Shown here: positions 43,794 to 53,233 of the stretch, one piece after another
Numbering within the stretch: the first letter of the stretch is position 1
Layout: every line of letters begins with the position of its first letter
NCBI GenBank assembly: GCA_017463255.1
Contig: JAFTPP010000032.1
Coordinates: forward strand, 496,001 to 560,000
DNA: 64,000 nucleotides
Reading direction: 5' to 3'
From: Lachnospiraceae bacterium
GTDB lineage: Bacteria; Bacillota; Clostridia; Lachnospirales; Lachnospiraceae
Notes under the pieces: generated by a model
The model's input: only the letters and a program-made list of their open reading frames with translations
Told to the model about the DNA's origin: nothing
The model's database searches: none
Made by a program: the position numbers and the translations under genes

Positions 43794-45278
43794 TTATGAA
43801 TCATATTGTTTTAAAAGTTCCCTAAGTACTTGTGCCACACCTTTTTTCTCATAAGAAGGACAGATATACCTGGCAACTGCCTTTACTTCCGGAATGGCAT
43901 TCTCCACGGCATATCCTTCTCCTGCTGCGCTGATTAATCCCACATCATTGCCATTGTCACCAAATGCCATCGTTTCATCATCCTTAATACCAAGATAAGT
44001 CTGTAGATATCTTAATGCATTGCCTTTATCCACTTCCTTATCCATAAAGTCAACCCATTCTTCCCCTGCCATACAGGCCTTTACTCTATCCTTCCATTTA
44101 GGAATCAGATATTCATCGCCTAACTTCCTGTTAGAACCCTTTCTAAAAATAGCAAGCTTAATAATATCGCAATCTTCCTTGGAAATATCATCTACAATGC
44201 GATATTTATTATGGTATCCGTCACGGATTAGGGATATGAATTCTTCATTATCTGTTTCCATCAAAGAACCTTCCGGAGTTGAAATAACATAGTCACATCC
44301 TTTGCAGGCACGTAAATCCGCAAGGATTTCCATAGTATCTTCTCTTTTCATATTGGTTATCTTAAGGGTTTTACCCTGATATACAATATGTGCACCATTT
44401 TCCACAATATACGCAATTTCATTTTCCACGGCAGAAAACATGGTTCTGACACTATTATATGCCCTACCGCTTGCTACCACAAACACGATTCCTTTTTCCA
44501 CTAATTTATGAATCAGTTCCGGGATTTCAGGATCCACTTCCGGGGAAGAATCTTTTACCAAAGTCCCGTCCACATCTGTAGCAATAAGCTTAATCCCGGA
44601 TGTTACTTTCCAATGATATTTGGCCACAGCACCACCCACAACATTAAGTAACTCCATAGGATGGGAAATAATCACATCTGCATGATTTTCTTCTAATTCC
44701 TCACGGGTTCTAAAGCCCCATAACACGCCTACGGTATAAACACCTGCACTTTTTCCGGTCTTCATATCCGTAGAGGTATCTCCCACATAAAGAATTTCTG
44801 ACAAAGGAATCCCTAACTCTTTGCATATATAAAACACGCCGTCAGGACTGGGTTTTCTGTTTCTGTCGGGATGTTGACCTACGATTATATCAAAGGTATC
44901 TTTTCCAAATAACGCTTCCACCACTTCAATGGTTTTTTCATGAGGTTTGTTGGAAAGCACCGCTAACTTAATTCCTGATTTTTTTAATGCTTGTATAGTA
45001 GCTTCAATTCCTTCATAGGGTTCTACCAGATACAGGGCATCAAAAACCCGGGCATATTCGGCTCTTGCCGTCTCATAACCCTTGCATTCCTCATCTCCAC
45101 TGGCACTTAGTATTCTGCGTACCAGTTCATCAGCACCATCACCTGCAAAATATTTATAATCATTATTAGGTAAAGGCGGAAACCCAACCGCTTCTAATGC
45201 CTTATTTCCACTATATGCCAGCGAATCCACTGTATCTGCAAGTGTACCGTCCAAATCAAAAATTATGCCTTGTATCAT
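43794..45278 (-). CDS. Tandem HAD fusion: phosphoglycolate-phosphatase-like plus Cof-type phosphatase
   Basis: 494 aa with two complete HAD units. Residues 1-218 form a HAD-IA unit: FDLDGTLADT (nucleophile Asp8), LAVLSNKPHEKT, RKPSPDG and YVGDTSTDMKTGKSAG, as in phosphoglycolate or pyrophosphate phosphatases. Residues 230-494 form a HAD-IIB Cof unit: IATDVDGTLVKD (Asp235), FVVASGRAYN and AFGDNGNDVGLISAAGEGYAVENA. No stop or frameshift lies between them. The ATG overlaps the maf stop by 4 nt (ATGA), so translation is coupled. It is read with maf, ppk and ppx. Substrates unknown; a phosphate-scavenging role alongside polyphosphate enzymes is inference. Confidence 0.9.
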   Translation of the reverse strand: MIQGIIFDLDGTLADTVDSLAYSGNKALEAVGFPPLPNNDYKYFAGDGADELVRRILSASGDEECKGYETARAEYARVFDALYLVEPYEGIEATIQALKKSGIKLAVLSNKPHEKTIEVVEALFGKDTFDIIVGQHPDRNRKPSPDGVFYICKELGIPLSEILYVGDTSTDMKTGKSAGVYTVGVLWGFRTREELEENHADVIISHPMELLNVVGGAVAKYHWKVTSGIKLIATDVDGTLVKDSSPEVDPEIPELIHKLVEKGIVFVVASGRAYNSVRTMFSAVENEIAYIVENGAHIVYQGKTLKITNMKREDTMEILADLRACKGCDYVISTPEGSLMETDNEEFISLIRDGYHNKYRIVDDISKEDCDIIKLAIFRKGSNRKLGDEYLIPKWKDRVKACMAGEEWVDFMDKEVDKGNALRYLQTYLGIKDDETMAFGDNGNDVGLISAAGEGYAVENAIPEVKAVARYICPSYEKKGVAQVLRELLKQYDS

Positions 45279-45880
45279 TTTGTCATTGCTGATAACTCTT
45301 GGTACAGACGTCCTACCGGAAGTCCTACCACATTGTTATACTCTCCTTTAATTGTCTTAATGTATCTTGCACACATTCCCTGGATGCCATATGCCCCTGC
45401 TTTGTCCCTTGTATCCGAAGTGGCAATATATTCATATATCTCTTCATCGCTCATAGGGTAAAATTCCACATCCGTCTTTTCTGCAAATGTGTTGGATTTT
45501 TCAATATAGGGTTCTTTTCCGTCAAAAGAAACTGTCACCAGTGCAACACCTGTATACACCTGATGCACATTTCCCTGCAACATACTTAACATTCTGTATG
45601 CATCTTTATCATCTGCAGGCTTTCCCAGAATTTCTCCGTTTATACTTACAATCGTATCAGCGCCAATCACTAAAACAGGTTCATTTTCTCTTTTTCCAAG
45701 AATTTCACGGGCGATTGCCATTGCCTTCTGATAGGCTAATTCCTGCACCACCTCACAAGGATTTTTCTTTGTAATCACTTCCTTGGCATTACAGGGCATC
45801 ACTTGAAACTCTAACCCAATCTGCTTTAATAACTCCCGTCTTCTTGGTGACTGGGAAGCCAGAATAATCTTATATGTCAT
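45275..45880 (-). CDS. maf: Maf-family nucleoside triphosphate pyrophosphatase
   Basis: 201 aa. Maf hallmarks: ILASQSPRRRELLKQIGLEF at the N-terminus, VIGADTIVSINGEILGKP in the middle and CARYIKTIKGEYNNVVGLPVGRLY near the end. Family knowledge: Maf proteins hydrolyse dTTP, UTP or modified nucleotides and have been linked to septum formation. Start at ATG 45880 lies within the end of ppk (11-nt overlap), while its stop overlaps the HAD-HAD start, so three genes are tightly coupled. Confidence 0.94.
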   Translation of the reverse strand: MTYKIILASQSPRRRELLKQIGLEFQVMPCNAKEVITKKNPCEVVQELAYQKAMAIAREILGKRENEPVLVIGADTIVSINGEILGKPADDKDAYRMLSMLQGNVHQVYTGVALVTVSFDGKEPYIEKSNTFAEKTDVEFYPMSDEEIYEYIATSDTRDKAGAYGIQGMCARYIKTIKGEYNNVVGLPVGRLYQELSAMTK

Positions 45881-47990
45881 CAATACGAACTTCCTTTTTA
45901 AAGACTCTTTCTTTTCCTTTTTTCTCTGTCTTTTGGTCCTTAGCCGCTTCCTTTACAAAGTAGTCCTGGGCACAGAAAGCTTCTTTTCCACGTCTGTCCA
46001 CTTTTTCATAGACACCGTTTTCATTCAGGATATGGGATTTAACCGTATCCCTTAACTGACAATCTAAAATATGAATTGCCTTTTGCTTCAAAGCTTCCTC
46101 TTCAATAGGGAATAATATTTCTACACGTCTTTCCAGATTTCTCGGCATCCAGTCAGCACTTCCCATATACACTTCAGAATTTCCGCCATTCTCAAAATAG
46201 AAAATTCTGGCGTGCTCTAAGAAATTACCCACAATGGACCTTACCCTGATATTTTCACTGACACCCGGAATTCCTACCTTTAAACAGCAAATTCCGCGGA
46301 CAATTAAGTCAATGCTTGTTCCTGCCGCACTTGCTTCGTATAACGCAGCAATCACATCTCTGTCGCAAAGTGAATTCATCTTTGCAATTATTCGTGATGG
46401 TTTATTATTTTTCGCATTTTCTTTTTCACGCTCAATCAGACGCAAAAACTTATCCTTTAACCAAAGTGGCGCAAGGGATAATCTGTTCCAGCTTAACGGC
46501 TCAGAATAACCGCTTAACATATTAAAGACAGCCGTTGCATCTTCACCATATGATTCTTTACAGGTAAGAAGCCCGGTATCTGTATATAATTTTGCAGTAG
46601 CATCGTTATAGTTACCTGTACCCAAATGTACATACCTTCTGATTCCGTCTTCCTCGCGACGCACTACTAACGTTATCTTACTATGGGTTTTTAATCCCAC
46701 AAGTCCGTAAATAACATGGCAGCCTGCCTTTTCTAACATCTTTGCCCAACCAATATTATTTTCTTCATCAAAACGGGCCTTTAACTCTACCAGTACAGAA
46801 ACCTGCTTGCCATTCTCCGCAGCCTGTGCAAGTGCTGCAATAATCGGCGAATTACCGCTTACACGGTATAATGTCTGCTTAATTGCCAGCACATCCGGGT
46901 CCTTTGCCGCCTCGCGGATAAATTCCACAACCGGCTGGAATGACTGGTAAGGGTGGTGTAACAGAATATCTCCTTTGCGGATTTGTTCAAAAATATCACA
47001 ATCTGCCGGTAACTCCGGTACCGGTTGTGGGGTAAAGGGCTGATTCTTTAAATGGTCAAATCCGTTCATTCCATATACCTTCATTAAAAATGTTAAATCT
47101 AAAGGACCGTTAATCTCATAGATTTCATCCGCAGTTACACTTAACTCTTTTTTTAATATCTTAAGAAGCTTTTTGTCAATTCCGTCTTCCACCTCTAAGC
47201 GGATAGCCTCTCCCCATTGACGCTTCTTTAACTGTTTTTCAATTTCCTTTAATAAATCTTCCGCTTCATCCTCTTCGATGGTTAAATCCGCATTTCTCAT
47301 GATTCGGAAAGGATGGGCACAAATAATATCATAGTTTAAAAAGAGCTTATGAATATTTCTTTCGATAATCTCTTCTAACAAAATCACTTTACGCTCTCCC
47401 GGTTCATCAGAAGGTAAAACCACCACTCTTGCAAGCACACCCGGAACCTGAACCGTAGCAAATACCATGGTCTTTGGCTCATTCTTTTTAGACAAAAGAG
47501 CACCGATATTTAAAGTCTTATTTCTGATTAACGGGAATGGACGTGATGAATCCACTGCCATAGGCGTAAGCACGGGATATACTTCACTTTCAAAGTATTT
47601 ATCCACAAATTCCTTCTGGGAATCATTCAGATTCTCATGATTGGTAATGATGGTAAGTCCGTTATTCTCCAATGCCGGAAGCAGAGAGCGGTTATAGGTT
47701 GAATACTGTAAAGCCACAAGCTTATGTGTCTCTTTTTCCAACTGCTCTAACTGTTCAATCGGAGTAAGTCCCGCAATATCCGGTTTCGTATACTTGGCAT
47801 TTACCATATCTTTTAAAGAAGCCACACGGATCATGAAAAATTCATCCAGATTGGAAGCCGTAATACTTAAAAACTTCAATCTTTCAAACAAAGGAATCTG
47901 CTTATCCCTTGCCTCGCTAAGCACTCTCTGGTTAAATAACACCCAGCTTAATTCTCGGTTCATGTAATATTCCGGAAGTTTAAAATTCAT
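45870..47990 (-). CDS. ppk: Polyphosphate kinase 1
   Basis: 706 aa, complete PPK1. Seen are the N-terminal helical domain (YYMNRELSWVLFNQRVL), the head domain with RPFPLIRNKTLNIGAL, the catalytic KQTLYRVSGNSPIIAALAQAAENGKQVSVLVELKARFDEENN, the autophosphorylated histidine in LVGLKTHSKITLVVR and the second HARIFYF/MGSADWMPRNLERRVE region. It makes polyphosphate from ATP. AGGGGAC and six T precede the ATG. It starts 13 nt after ppx, so synthesis and breakdown of polyphosphate are co-transcribed. The Lys-rich C-terminal tail is not part of the core. Confidence 0.96.
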   Translation of the reverse strand: MNFKLPEYYMNRELSWVLFNQRVLSEARDKQIPLFERLKFLSITASNLDEFFMIRVASLKDMVNAKYTKPDIAGLTPIEQLEQLEKETHKLVALQYSTYNRSLLPALENNGLTIITNHENLNDSQKEFVDKYFESEVYPVLTPMAVDSSRPFPLIRNKTLNIGALLSKKNEPKTMVFATVQVPGVLARVVVLPSDEPGERKVILLEEIIERNIHKLFLNYDIICAHPFRIMRNADLTIEEDEAEDLLKEIEKQLKKRQWGEAIRLEVEDGIDKKLLKILKKELSVTADEIYEINGPLDLTFLMKVYGMNGFDHLKNQPFTPQPVPELPADCDIFEQIRKGDILLHHPYQSFQPVVEFIREAAKDPDVLAIKQTLYRVSGNSPIIAALAQAAENGKQVSVLVELKARFDEENNIGWAKMLEKAGCHVIYGLVGLKTHSKITLVVRREEDGIRRYVHLGTGNYNDATAKLYTDTGLLTCKESYGEDATAVFNMLSGYSEPLSWNRLSLAPLWLKDKFLRLIEREKENAKNNKPSRIIAKMNSLCDRDVIAALYEASAAGTSIDLIVRGICCLKVGIPGVSENIRVRSIVGNFLEHARIFYFENGGNSEVYMGSADWMPRNLERRVEILFPIEEEALKQKAIHILDCQLRDTVKSHILNENGVYEKVDRRGKEAFCAQDYFVKEAAKDQKTEKKGKERVFKKEVRIDDI

Positions 47991-48003
47991 AAAAAAGTCC
48001 CCT

Positions 48004-49545
48004 TTAATGTTTCTTTGTTTTAATTACCGGTCTGACTGAATATACTTCTTCAAAGAAATCAGCTTTTGAATCAAACATTCCCTTTTCAAAGGTAATGTCA
48101 ATTCCTTCCTGCACATTAAGTTGAAGTTCATCCTCTTTTAATACTGCGGTAATATTTCTGAATTTCTGTTTGTGACTGCGGTCAAGACCGTTTGCCACTC
48201 TTAAAATTGCCGTCAACTTGGCAATAATCAAATATGACGCTTTATCCAAGGTAACCGACTTACCGATTTCTGAATAATACAGGAAATCCACATGATTATA
48301 TTTTACAATCTCAGCTACCATTTCTCTTTCAATATGGGACAAACCGATAATCTCAGTTGCCATTACAATCTGATATGAGCACTCACCCACATTAACAAGA
48401 CTGATATATTTACCACAGTCATGAAGTATGGTTGCAATCTGTAATAACAGACGTTCTCTTTTTCCCAGACCGTGTACTTTTTTCATACTGTCAAAAATAG
48501 TAAGGGCAATATCCGTAAGGGTTTCGCCCCTGCCTTTGCTTCCCATGTAACGCTTGCTGATATTTTTTGCACAGGAAAGAATATCATTTTCAAAATCATG
48601 TTCTATCATAAGGTGATTGTGCTTTTCGGCATACTCATAGGCAATACCGTCACTTAAGGTAACACCGGGAGCCCATAAGGTATCTGCTTCCATTAACTGC
48701 ATAAGATTCTTAACAAGCGCTGTAGAAATAGAAAGCAATCCTACGTTTTCTTCCGGAATTCCCATAATGCTTGCAAGTTCTGCATCCGTACCTGTCTTTA
48801 ATTCATCCGCAAACTGATAGAACTGTTCTGCACTGACAATTCCGGAGCCGTCTGCTCCTTCCGCTTTTTTTGGTAAAACGGCAGACACATAATCATCCAC
48901 GATGATAATATTACTGATGGTACGTTCTGAAAGATAAAGCTTCTTAAATACTGCAAGATGATTACTAATCATTTCCTGCAACAAGTCATCCACCTGGGTA
49001 CGTCTTGGCTGCAGCTTGTGTATCGCATCCCTGATTCGAAGAACACCTAATTTGATATTCTGGGTTGTAATCAGTTTTTCCTTGTCAAAAAGAGAAATCT
49101 GAAGACTGCCTCCCCCTATATCCACAATAGCTGTTCCTTTTTTAATAATACGGTTAAAAATATCACCCTTGGAAGCAATAGACTTATAATCCAAAAAACG
49201 TTGCTCGGAATTACTCAATACATCCACTTTAATTCCGGAACGGTTTCTAATCTGATCAAGAAGAATCAAAGCGTTTTGCGTCTCACGGATGGCACTGGTA
49301 CCATACGCTTTATAGCCATCCACCTTATATGCTTTCATGATGGTGGAAAACTCTCTTAAAATACGGCATAACTCATCGACCTTTTCATAACTTAATTTAC
49401 CGGTAGCATAAGTCTCAGTACCCAAATCAAGGCGATACCTGATATGGTCAATCTGGCGCATACCGTCGTTTCCCTTAAGTTCAAATATTTTCATGGATAG
49501 TTCATAAGAACCCACATCAATTGCCGCAAAAGTCTTTATAGCCAT
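48004..49545 (-). CDS. ppx: Ppx/GppA phosphatase with C-terminal HD domain
   Basis: 513 aa. The actin-like ATPase-fold N-terminal half starts AAIDVGSYELSMKIFEL and has YGTSAIRETQNA and the catalytic-loop TAIVDIGGGSLQISLF. The C-terminal third holds an HD-type helical domain: LLLQIATILHDCGKYISLVN and VAEIVKYNHVDFL. It degrades polyphosphate and/or pppGpp. A bifunctional role with the alarmone made by RelA is possible. It lies directly upstream of ppk, and GGAGG precedes the ATG. Confidence 0.93.
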   Translation of the reverse strand: MAIKTFAAIDVGSYELSMKIFELKGNDGMRQIDHIRYRLDLGTETYATGKLSYEKVDELCRILREFSTIMKAYKVDGYKAYGTSAIRETQNALILLDQIRNRSGIKVDVLSNSEQRFLDYKSIASKGDIFNRIIKKGTAIVDIGGGSLQISLFDKEKLITTQNIKLGVLRIRDAIHKLQPRRTQVDDLLQEMISNHLAVFKKLYLSERTISNIIIVDDYVSAVLPKKAEGADGSGIVSAEQFYQFADELKTGTDAELASIMGIPEENVGLLSISTALVKNLMQLMEADTLWAPGVTLSDGIAYEYAEKHNHLMIEHDFENDILSCAKNISKRYMGSKGRGETLTDIALTIFDSMKKVHGLGKRERLLLQIATILHDCGKYISLVNVGECSYQIVMATEIIGLSHIEREMVAEIVKYNHVDFLYYSEIGKSVTLDKASYLIIAKLTAILRVANGLDRSHKQKFRNITAVLKEDELQLNVQEGIDITFEKGMFDSKADFFEEVYSVRPVIKTKKH

Positions 49546-49563
49546 GCTTAAGCCTCCATTTTA

Positions 49564-50850
49564 CTATTTTCCCAACAGATAATCGATAAACTGTTGTGCC
49601 GTACGTCCGGACAAACCGCCATGGGATAACTCCCATTTATTCGCCTCTAACAATAATTCTTCTTCAGGCATTGTAATGTTATGTCTTTCTGCCAGCGTTT
49701 TTACAATGTTCTGGAATTCTTTTTTATCCGGCGCTGAGAAGAAAATCGTAACGCCAAAACGGGCATAAAGAGACAGTTTTTCCTGAACCGTATCATTGGT
49801 ATGTAAATCTTCATCCCTGTCTGCTTTATCCTTAAAGCTTTCCTTAATCAGATGACGGCGGTTACTGGTTGCATAAATCAACACATTATTAGGTTTTTTC
49901 TCAAGCCCGCCTTCAATCACCGCTTTTAAATACTTATATTCTATTTCAAATTCTTCAAAGCTTAAATCGTCCATATAAATAATAAATTTATAGTTACGGT
50001 TCTTAATCTGGCTGATGACATCATTCAAATCCTTAAACTGATGTTTATAAATCTCAATAATACGAAGGCCCTTATCGTAATATCTGTTTAAGATTCCTTT
50101 GATGCTGGAACTCTTTCCCGTTCCCGCATCACCAAACAAAAGACAATTATTGGCACGTTTTCCGTTTACAAAAGCTTCCGTATTGTCAATGAGTTTCTTC
50201 TTTGCAATCTCATAGCCTACCAAATCTTCTAAATACACATGCTGAATATTAAGAATCGGTTCAATTACCGCTCCCTCATCCGTATGCTCCACTCTGAACG
50301 CTTTATGGAGACCAAAACGGCCTACACCGTATTCCTTATAGAACTGAGTCATAATGTCCTTCATTTCCAAAGCGGTATCGGCAGTGGCAAGCTTGGATGC
50401 AATGGTACAGATTCTGTCCCTGATTCTTGTGTTATATACCTTGCCGGTTCTCTCTCCTGCCTGATAATCCCAAAGCACCCCAAAGCAATCCAAATCCAGT
50501 GTTTGAATCAGTTTATTAAAATCGTATTGATAAAATTCCCTGAAAATTTCAAAGTCATGAAGCGCCGCCACATTAATAGTTCCCTCAACAGGACCTACAA
50601 TCTCACATGCCGTAGAGTAGGCATTTTCATTGTTCACCATAAGGTTTGCAAGATAACAATGCCATATATTACCATAAAATCCGTGACTTGCAGCAAGCTC
50701 TAATAGAGCACTGACACAGTCATAGGCAAGTGCTTTCTTATCTTCCATGTTGTAAAATTCATTGGCATACTCTGTCATAAGCCATGCCATATCCGTCAAT
50801 AATTGCCCATCCTCAAAATTACGATAGAGCAATAATTCTTTTTCTCTCAT
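49564..50850 (-). CDS. DUF815-family AAA ATPase
   Basis: 428 aa. Walker A is LLFGDAGTGKSSSIKGI (about 236 on), Walker B is IIYMDDLSFEEFE, and the arginine-containing VLIYATSNRRHLIKESFKD stretch is the DUF815 hallmark. The N-terminal about 190 residues are helical and not recognised. These ATPases are common but their cellular role is not established. It lies between pheA and ppx in the operon, with GGAG before the ATG; a functional link to polyphosphate is only positional. Confidence 0.88.
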   Translation of the reverse strand: MREKELLLYRNFEDGQLLTDMAWLMTEYANEFYNMEDKKALAYDCVSALLELAASHGFYGNIWHCYLANLMVNNENAYSTACEIVGPVEGTINVAALHDFEIFREFYQYDFNKLIQTLDLDCFGVLWDYQAGERTGKVYNTRIRDRICTIASKLATADTALEMKDIMTQFYKEYGVGRFGLHKAFRVEHTDEGAVIEPILNIQHVYLEDLVGYEIAKKKLIDNTEAFVNGKRANNCLLFGDAGTGKSSSIKGILNRYYDKGLRIIEIYKHQFKDLNDVISQIKNRNYKFIIYMDDLSFEEFEIEYKYLKAVIEGGLEKKPNNVLIYATSNRRHLIKESFKDKADRDEDLHTNDTVQEKLSLYARFGVTIFFSAPDKKEFQNIVKTLAERHNITMPEEELLLEANKWELSHGGLSGRTAQQFIDYLLGK

Positions 50851-50876
50851 TGATGTAAGTCTCCATTTCCAAAATC

Positions 50877-52004
50877 CTAATAATTTCCAAGAATCTTCAT
50901 GGTTCTTGCTTCATCCCTAAGACCTCTGAGTGCATTCTTAACACCGCCGTCAGCAAGATTGCCTTCAAAATCAATAAAGAACCTGTATTCCCAGTTACGT
51001 CCTTCAATAGGACGGCTTTCGATTTTTGTCATATTCAGATTGTTATAAATAAAATGCGAAAGAATGTGGTATAAAGAACCGCTCTTATGTTCTAACTCAA
51101 GACAAAGACTAATCTTTTTGGCATCCTTGGCATATATTTTCTGATTGGTAACTATAATAAATCTTGTGGAATTGGTATCAGAATCATTCACACCTTTTTT
51201 AAGGATTTCAAGTCCGTATACCTGTGCCGCATACTCGCTGGCAATAGCCGCCTGGGTCTTATCATTGTCCTCTAAGACCTTTTTAGCCGCAAAAGCATTA
51301 TTCTGCATACTAATCTGTTGAATAGAAGAATGTTCACTTAAAAAATGAGCACTCTGCATTAAGGACTGTGGGTGGGAATAAATTGTTTTAATATCCTCAA
51401 ATTTTGTTCCTTTTACCCCCATTAGACAATGCTCTATGGGAATAATCTGTTCTCCAACAATATAGTTTTCAAATTCCACCAGTAAATCATAGATTTCGTT
51501 TACAATTCCTGCTGTAGAATTCTCAATGGGTAAAACGGCAAAATCTGCACTTCCTTCATCAATGGCACTCATCGCTTCCCTAAACGTATCCACATGGAAA
51601 CAATTTACTTTATCGCCGAAATACCGGTGCATCGCCGCCTGAGAATATGACCCTTCAGCTCCCTGAAATACCACTCTTGCGCAATCCACCTTTAAATCGT
51701 CCACACCGATAAAAGGTAATCTCCCCATACTTCCGTTAGCAGCAAGCTTCTGATACTGTAACTTTCTGCTCATAGACATAATCTGTTCAAACAATTCTTC
51801 AATTCCCTGACTGTTAAAAGCATTATGGGTTAAAGATTTTACCTTTGCTATTTTTTCCTCTTCCCTTACTTTATCAAACACCTTTTTTCCGGTCTGTATT
51901 TTATAGTCTGCTACTTTACCGCAAACTTCCATTCTTTCTTCATAAAGTCTTACAATTTCTGAATCAATTTCATCCAGTTTATTCCGTAATTCTAATAAGT
52001 CCAT
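50877..52004 (-). CDS. pheA: Bifunctional chorismate mutase/prephenate dehydratase
   Basis: 375 aa. An AroQ-type chorismate mutase fills residues 1-85 (DLLELRNKLDEIDSEIVRLYEERM). Prephenate dehydratase fills about 112-290, with VVFQGAEGSYSQAAMHRYFG, PIENSTAGIV and the catalytic NSTRFIIV. A C-terminal ACT domain (about 297-375) contains the phenylalanine-binding ESRP in KIESRPIEGRNWEYRFF. It makes phenylpyruvate from chorismate, feedback-inhibited by phenylalanine. It is first in the operon; TATAAA preceded by TGG (an extended -10, 52049-52057 with its TGG) is the likely promoter, though its -35 is poor. Confidence 0.95.
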   Translation of the reverse strand: MDLLELRNKLDEIDSEIVRLYEERMEVCGKVADYKIQTGKKVFDKVREEEKIAKVKSLTHNAFNSQGIEELFEQIMSMSRKLQYQKLAANGSMGRLPFIGVDDLKVDCARVVFQGAEGSYSQAAMHRYFGDKVNCFHVDTFREAMSAIDEGSADFAVLPIENSTAGIVNEIYDLLVEFENYIVGEQIIPIEHCLMGVKGTKFEDIKTIYSHPQSLMQSAHFLSEHSSIQQISMQNNAFAAKKVLEDNDKTQAAIASEYAAQVYGLEILKKGVNDSDTNSTRFIIVTNQKIYAKDAKKISLCLELEHKSGSLYHILSHFIYNNLNMTKIESRPIEGRNWEYRFFIDFEGNLADGGVKNALRGLRDEARTMKILGNY

Positions 52005-52150
52005 TTTCTGTCCTCTTTTCCCGTGTCAAAATAATACTCAACAAATATTTTATACCAATCCCACAGCAATAACAAGTTCAACATTTTACTTTCCTAAACA
52101 GATTTTTAGTAGTAAAATAAGATATACTTGTTTGTAAGGAAAGGATTCCT

Positions 52151-53176
52151 ATGAAGAAAACAACTAAGATTATTATAATTAGTCTGGTGATTATTCTGCT
52201 TATCGGGATTATCGTGGTAAAAACTCTATTTAATAAACCTATTGACAATCCTGACGGAACAGTGGGTAACCATGGTGGCAACTTAAATAACGGCGGTTAT
52301 TTTTGTGAATATAACGGAAAAGTTTACTTTGCCAATGCCTATGACAACAACGCATTGTATTCCATGAACTCCGACGGAACCGACTTAAAAAAACTCACAA
52401 AAGTATCAGTTTCACAAATTAATGTTGGCGGCGACCATGTTTATTTTTATCAAACCGGTGCCTACAGCGGCAGCGATTTAGGCAGCATTATTAACGGTTA
52501 TGGTATTTACAGATGCACTTTGGACGGAGATAATCTGACCTGTATTTTTAAAAATGTAGCAGGCAATATGCTGCTTGTAAATGATGATATCTACTTCCAA
52601 ATGTATAACAAAGAAAACGGCTACAATTTTGCAAAAATAAGCATTAATGGCGGTGACCCTACCGTAATCGAAGATTATATCATTAATCCTTCTTCTGCCA
52701 AGGATGGTATGATTTATTATAATGGTACCGAAAAAAACCATTGCCTATATAAACTCGATACTTCTACTGATATTTCCACTCTTCTTTATGACGGAAATCT
52801 TTGGAATCCTGTATTTCAGGACAACTATGTTTACTACATGGATCTTGATCATGATTATCAACTATGCAGACTTAATCTGCTAAACGGTGAAAAGACGATT
52901 CTATCCACAGAGAGTGTTGATTTGTTTGTTGTCGGAAAGACCTGTGTATTTTTCCAGACCAGAGCCTCGGATGATGCAGCCCTTAAACGCGTCAATTTAG
53001 ATGGCACCAACGAGATTATACTTTTAAAAGGTATTTATCAAAATCTTGGTATTACTTCCGATTACGTTTACTTTAACGAATTCGGAGCCGATGTTCCAAT
53101 TTATCGCGCAAGTGCTACCGGAGGAACCGAAATAGAAACCTTTGATGCCGCAAAAATGGCAGCCATGAAGAATTAG
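52151..53176 (+). CDS. DUF5050 beta-propeller-like extracytoplasmic protein
   Basis: 341 aa. An uncleaved-looking N-terminal membrane anchor (residues 7-28) is followed by repeats of about 45 residues of the form YYxNxxxxxxLYxxxxDG (for example VYFANAYDNNALYSMNSDGTDLKKL, GIYRCTLDGDNL, VYYMDLDHDYQLCRLNLL). This is the DUF5050 pattern, predicted to form a beta-propeller on the outer membrane face. The ligand is unknown. AAGGAAAGGA precedes the ATG. It is monocistronic, divergent from pheA and convergent with the folate operon through a shared terminator. Confidence 0.83.
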   Translation: MKKTTKIIIISLVIILLIGIIVVKTLFNKPIDNPDGTVGNHGGNLNNGGYFCEYNGKVYFANAYDNNALYSMNSDGTDLKKLTKVSVSQINVGGDHVYFYQTGAYSGSDLGSIINGYGIYRCTLDGDNLTCIFKNVAGNMLLVNDDIYFQMYNKENGYNFAKISINGGDPTVIEDYIINPSSAKDGMIYYNGTEKNHCLYKLDTSTDISTLLYDGNLWNPVFQDNYVYYMDLDHDYQLCRLNLLNGEKTILSTESVDLFVVGKTCVFFQTRASDDAALKRVNLDGTNEIILLKGIYQNLGITSDYVYFNEFGADVPIYRASATGGTEIETFDAAKMAAMKN

Positions 53177-53186
53177 TCTAATATAT

Positions 53187-53222
53187 AAAGGGTTTAGATA
53201 ACTCGCGTTATTTAAACCCTTT
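53187..53222. terminator. Bidirectional terminator between DUF5050 gene and folate operon
   Basis: Stem AAAGGGTTTA-g-ATAAC / GTTAT-t-TAAACCCTTT with a TCGC loop (15 pairs, one mismatch), with T-rich sequence on both sides. Confidence 0.88.
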
Positions 53223-53233
53223 TCTTATTTCGC

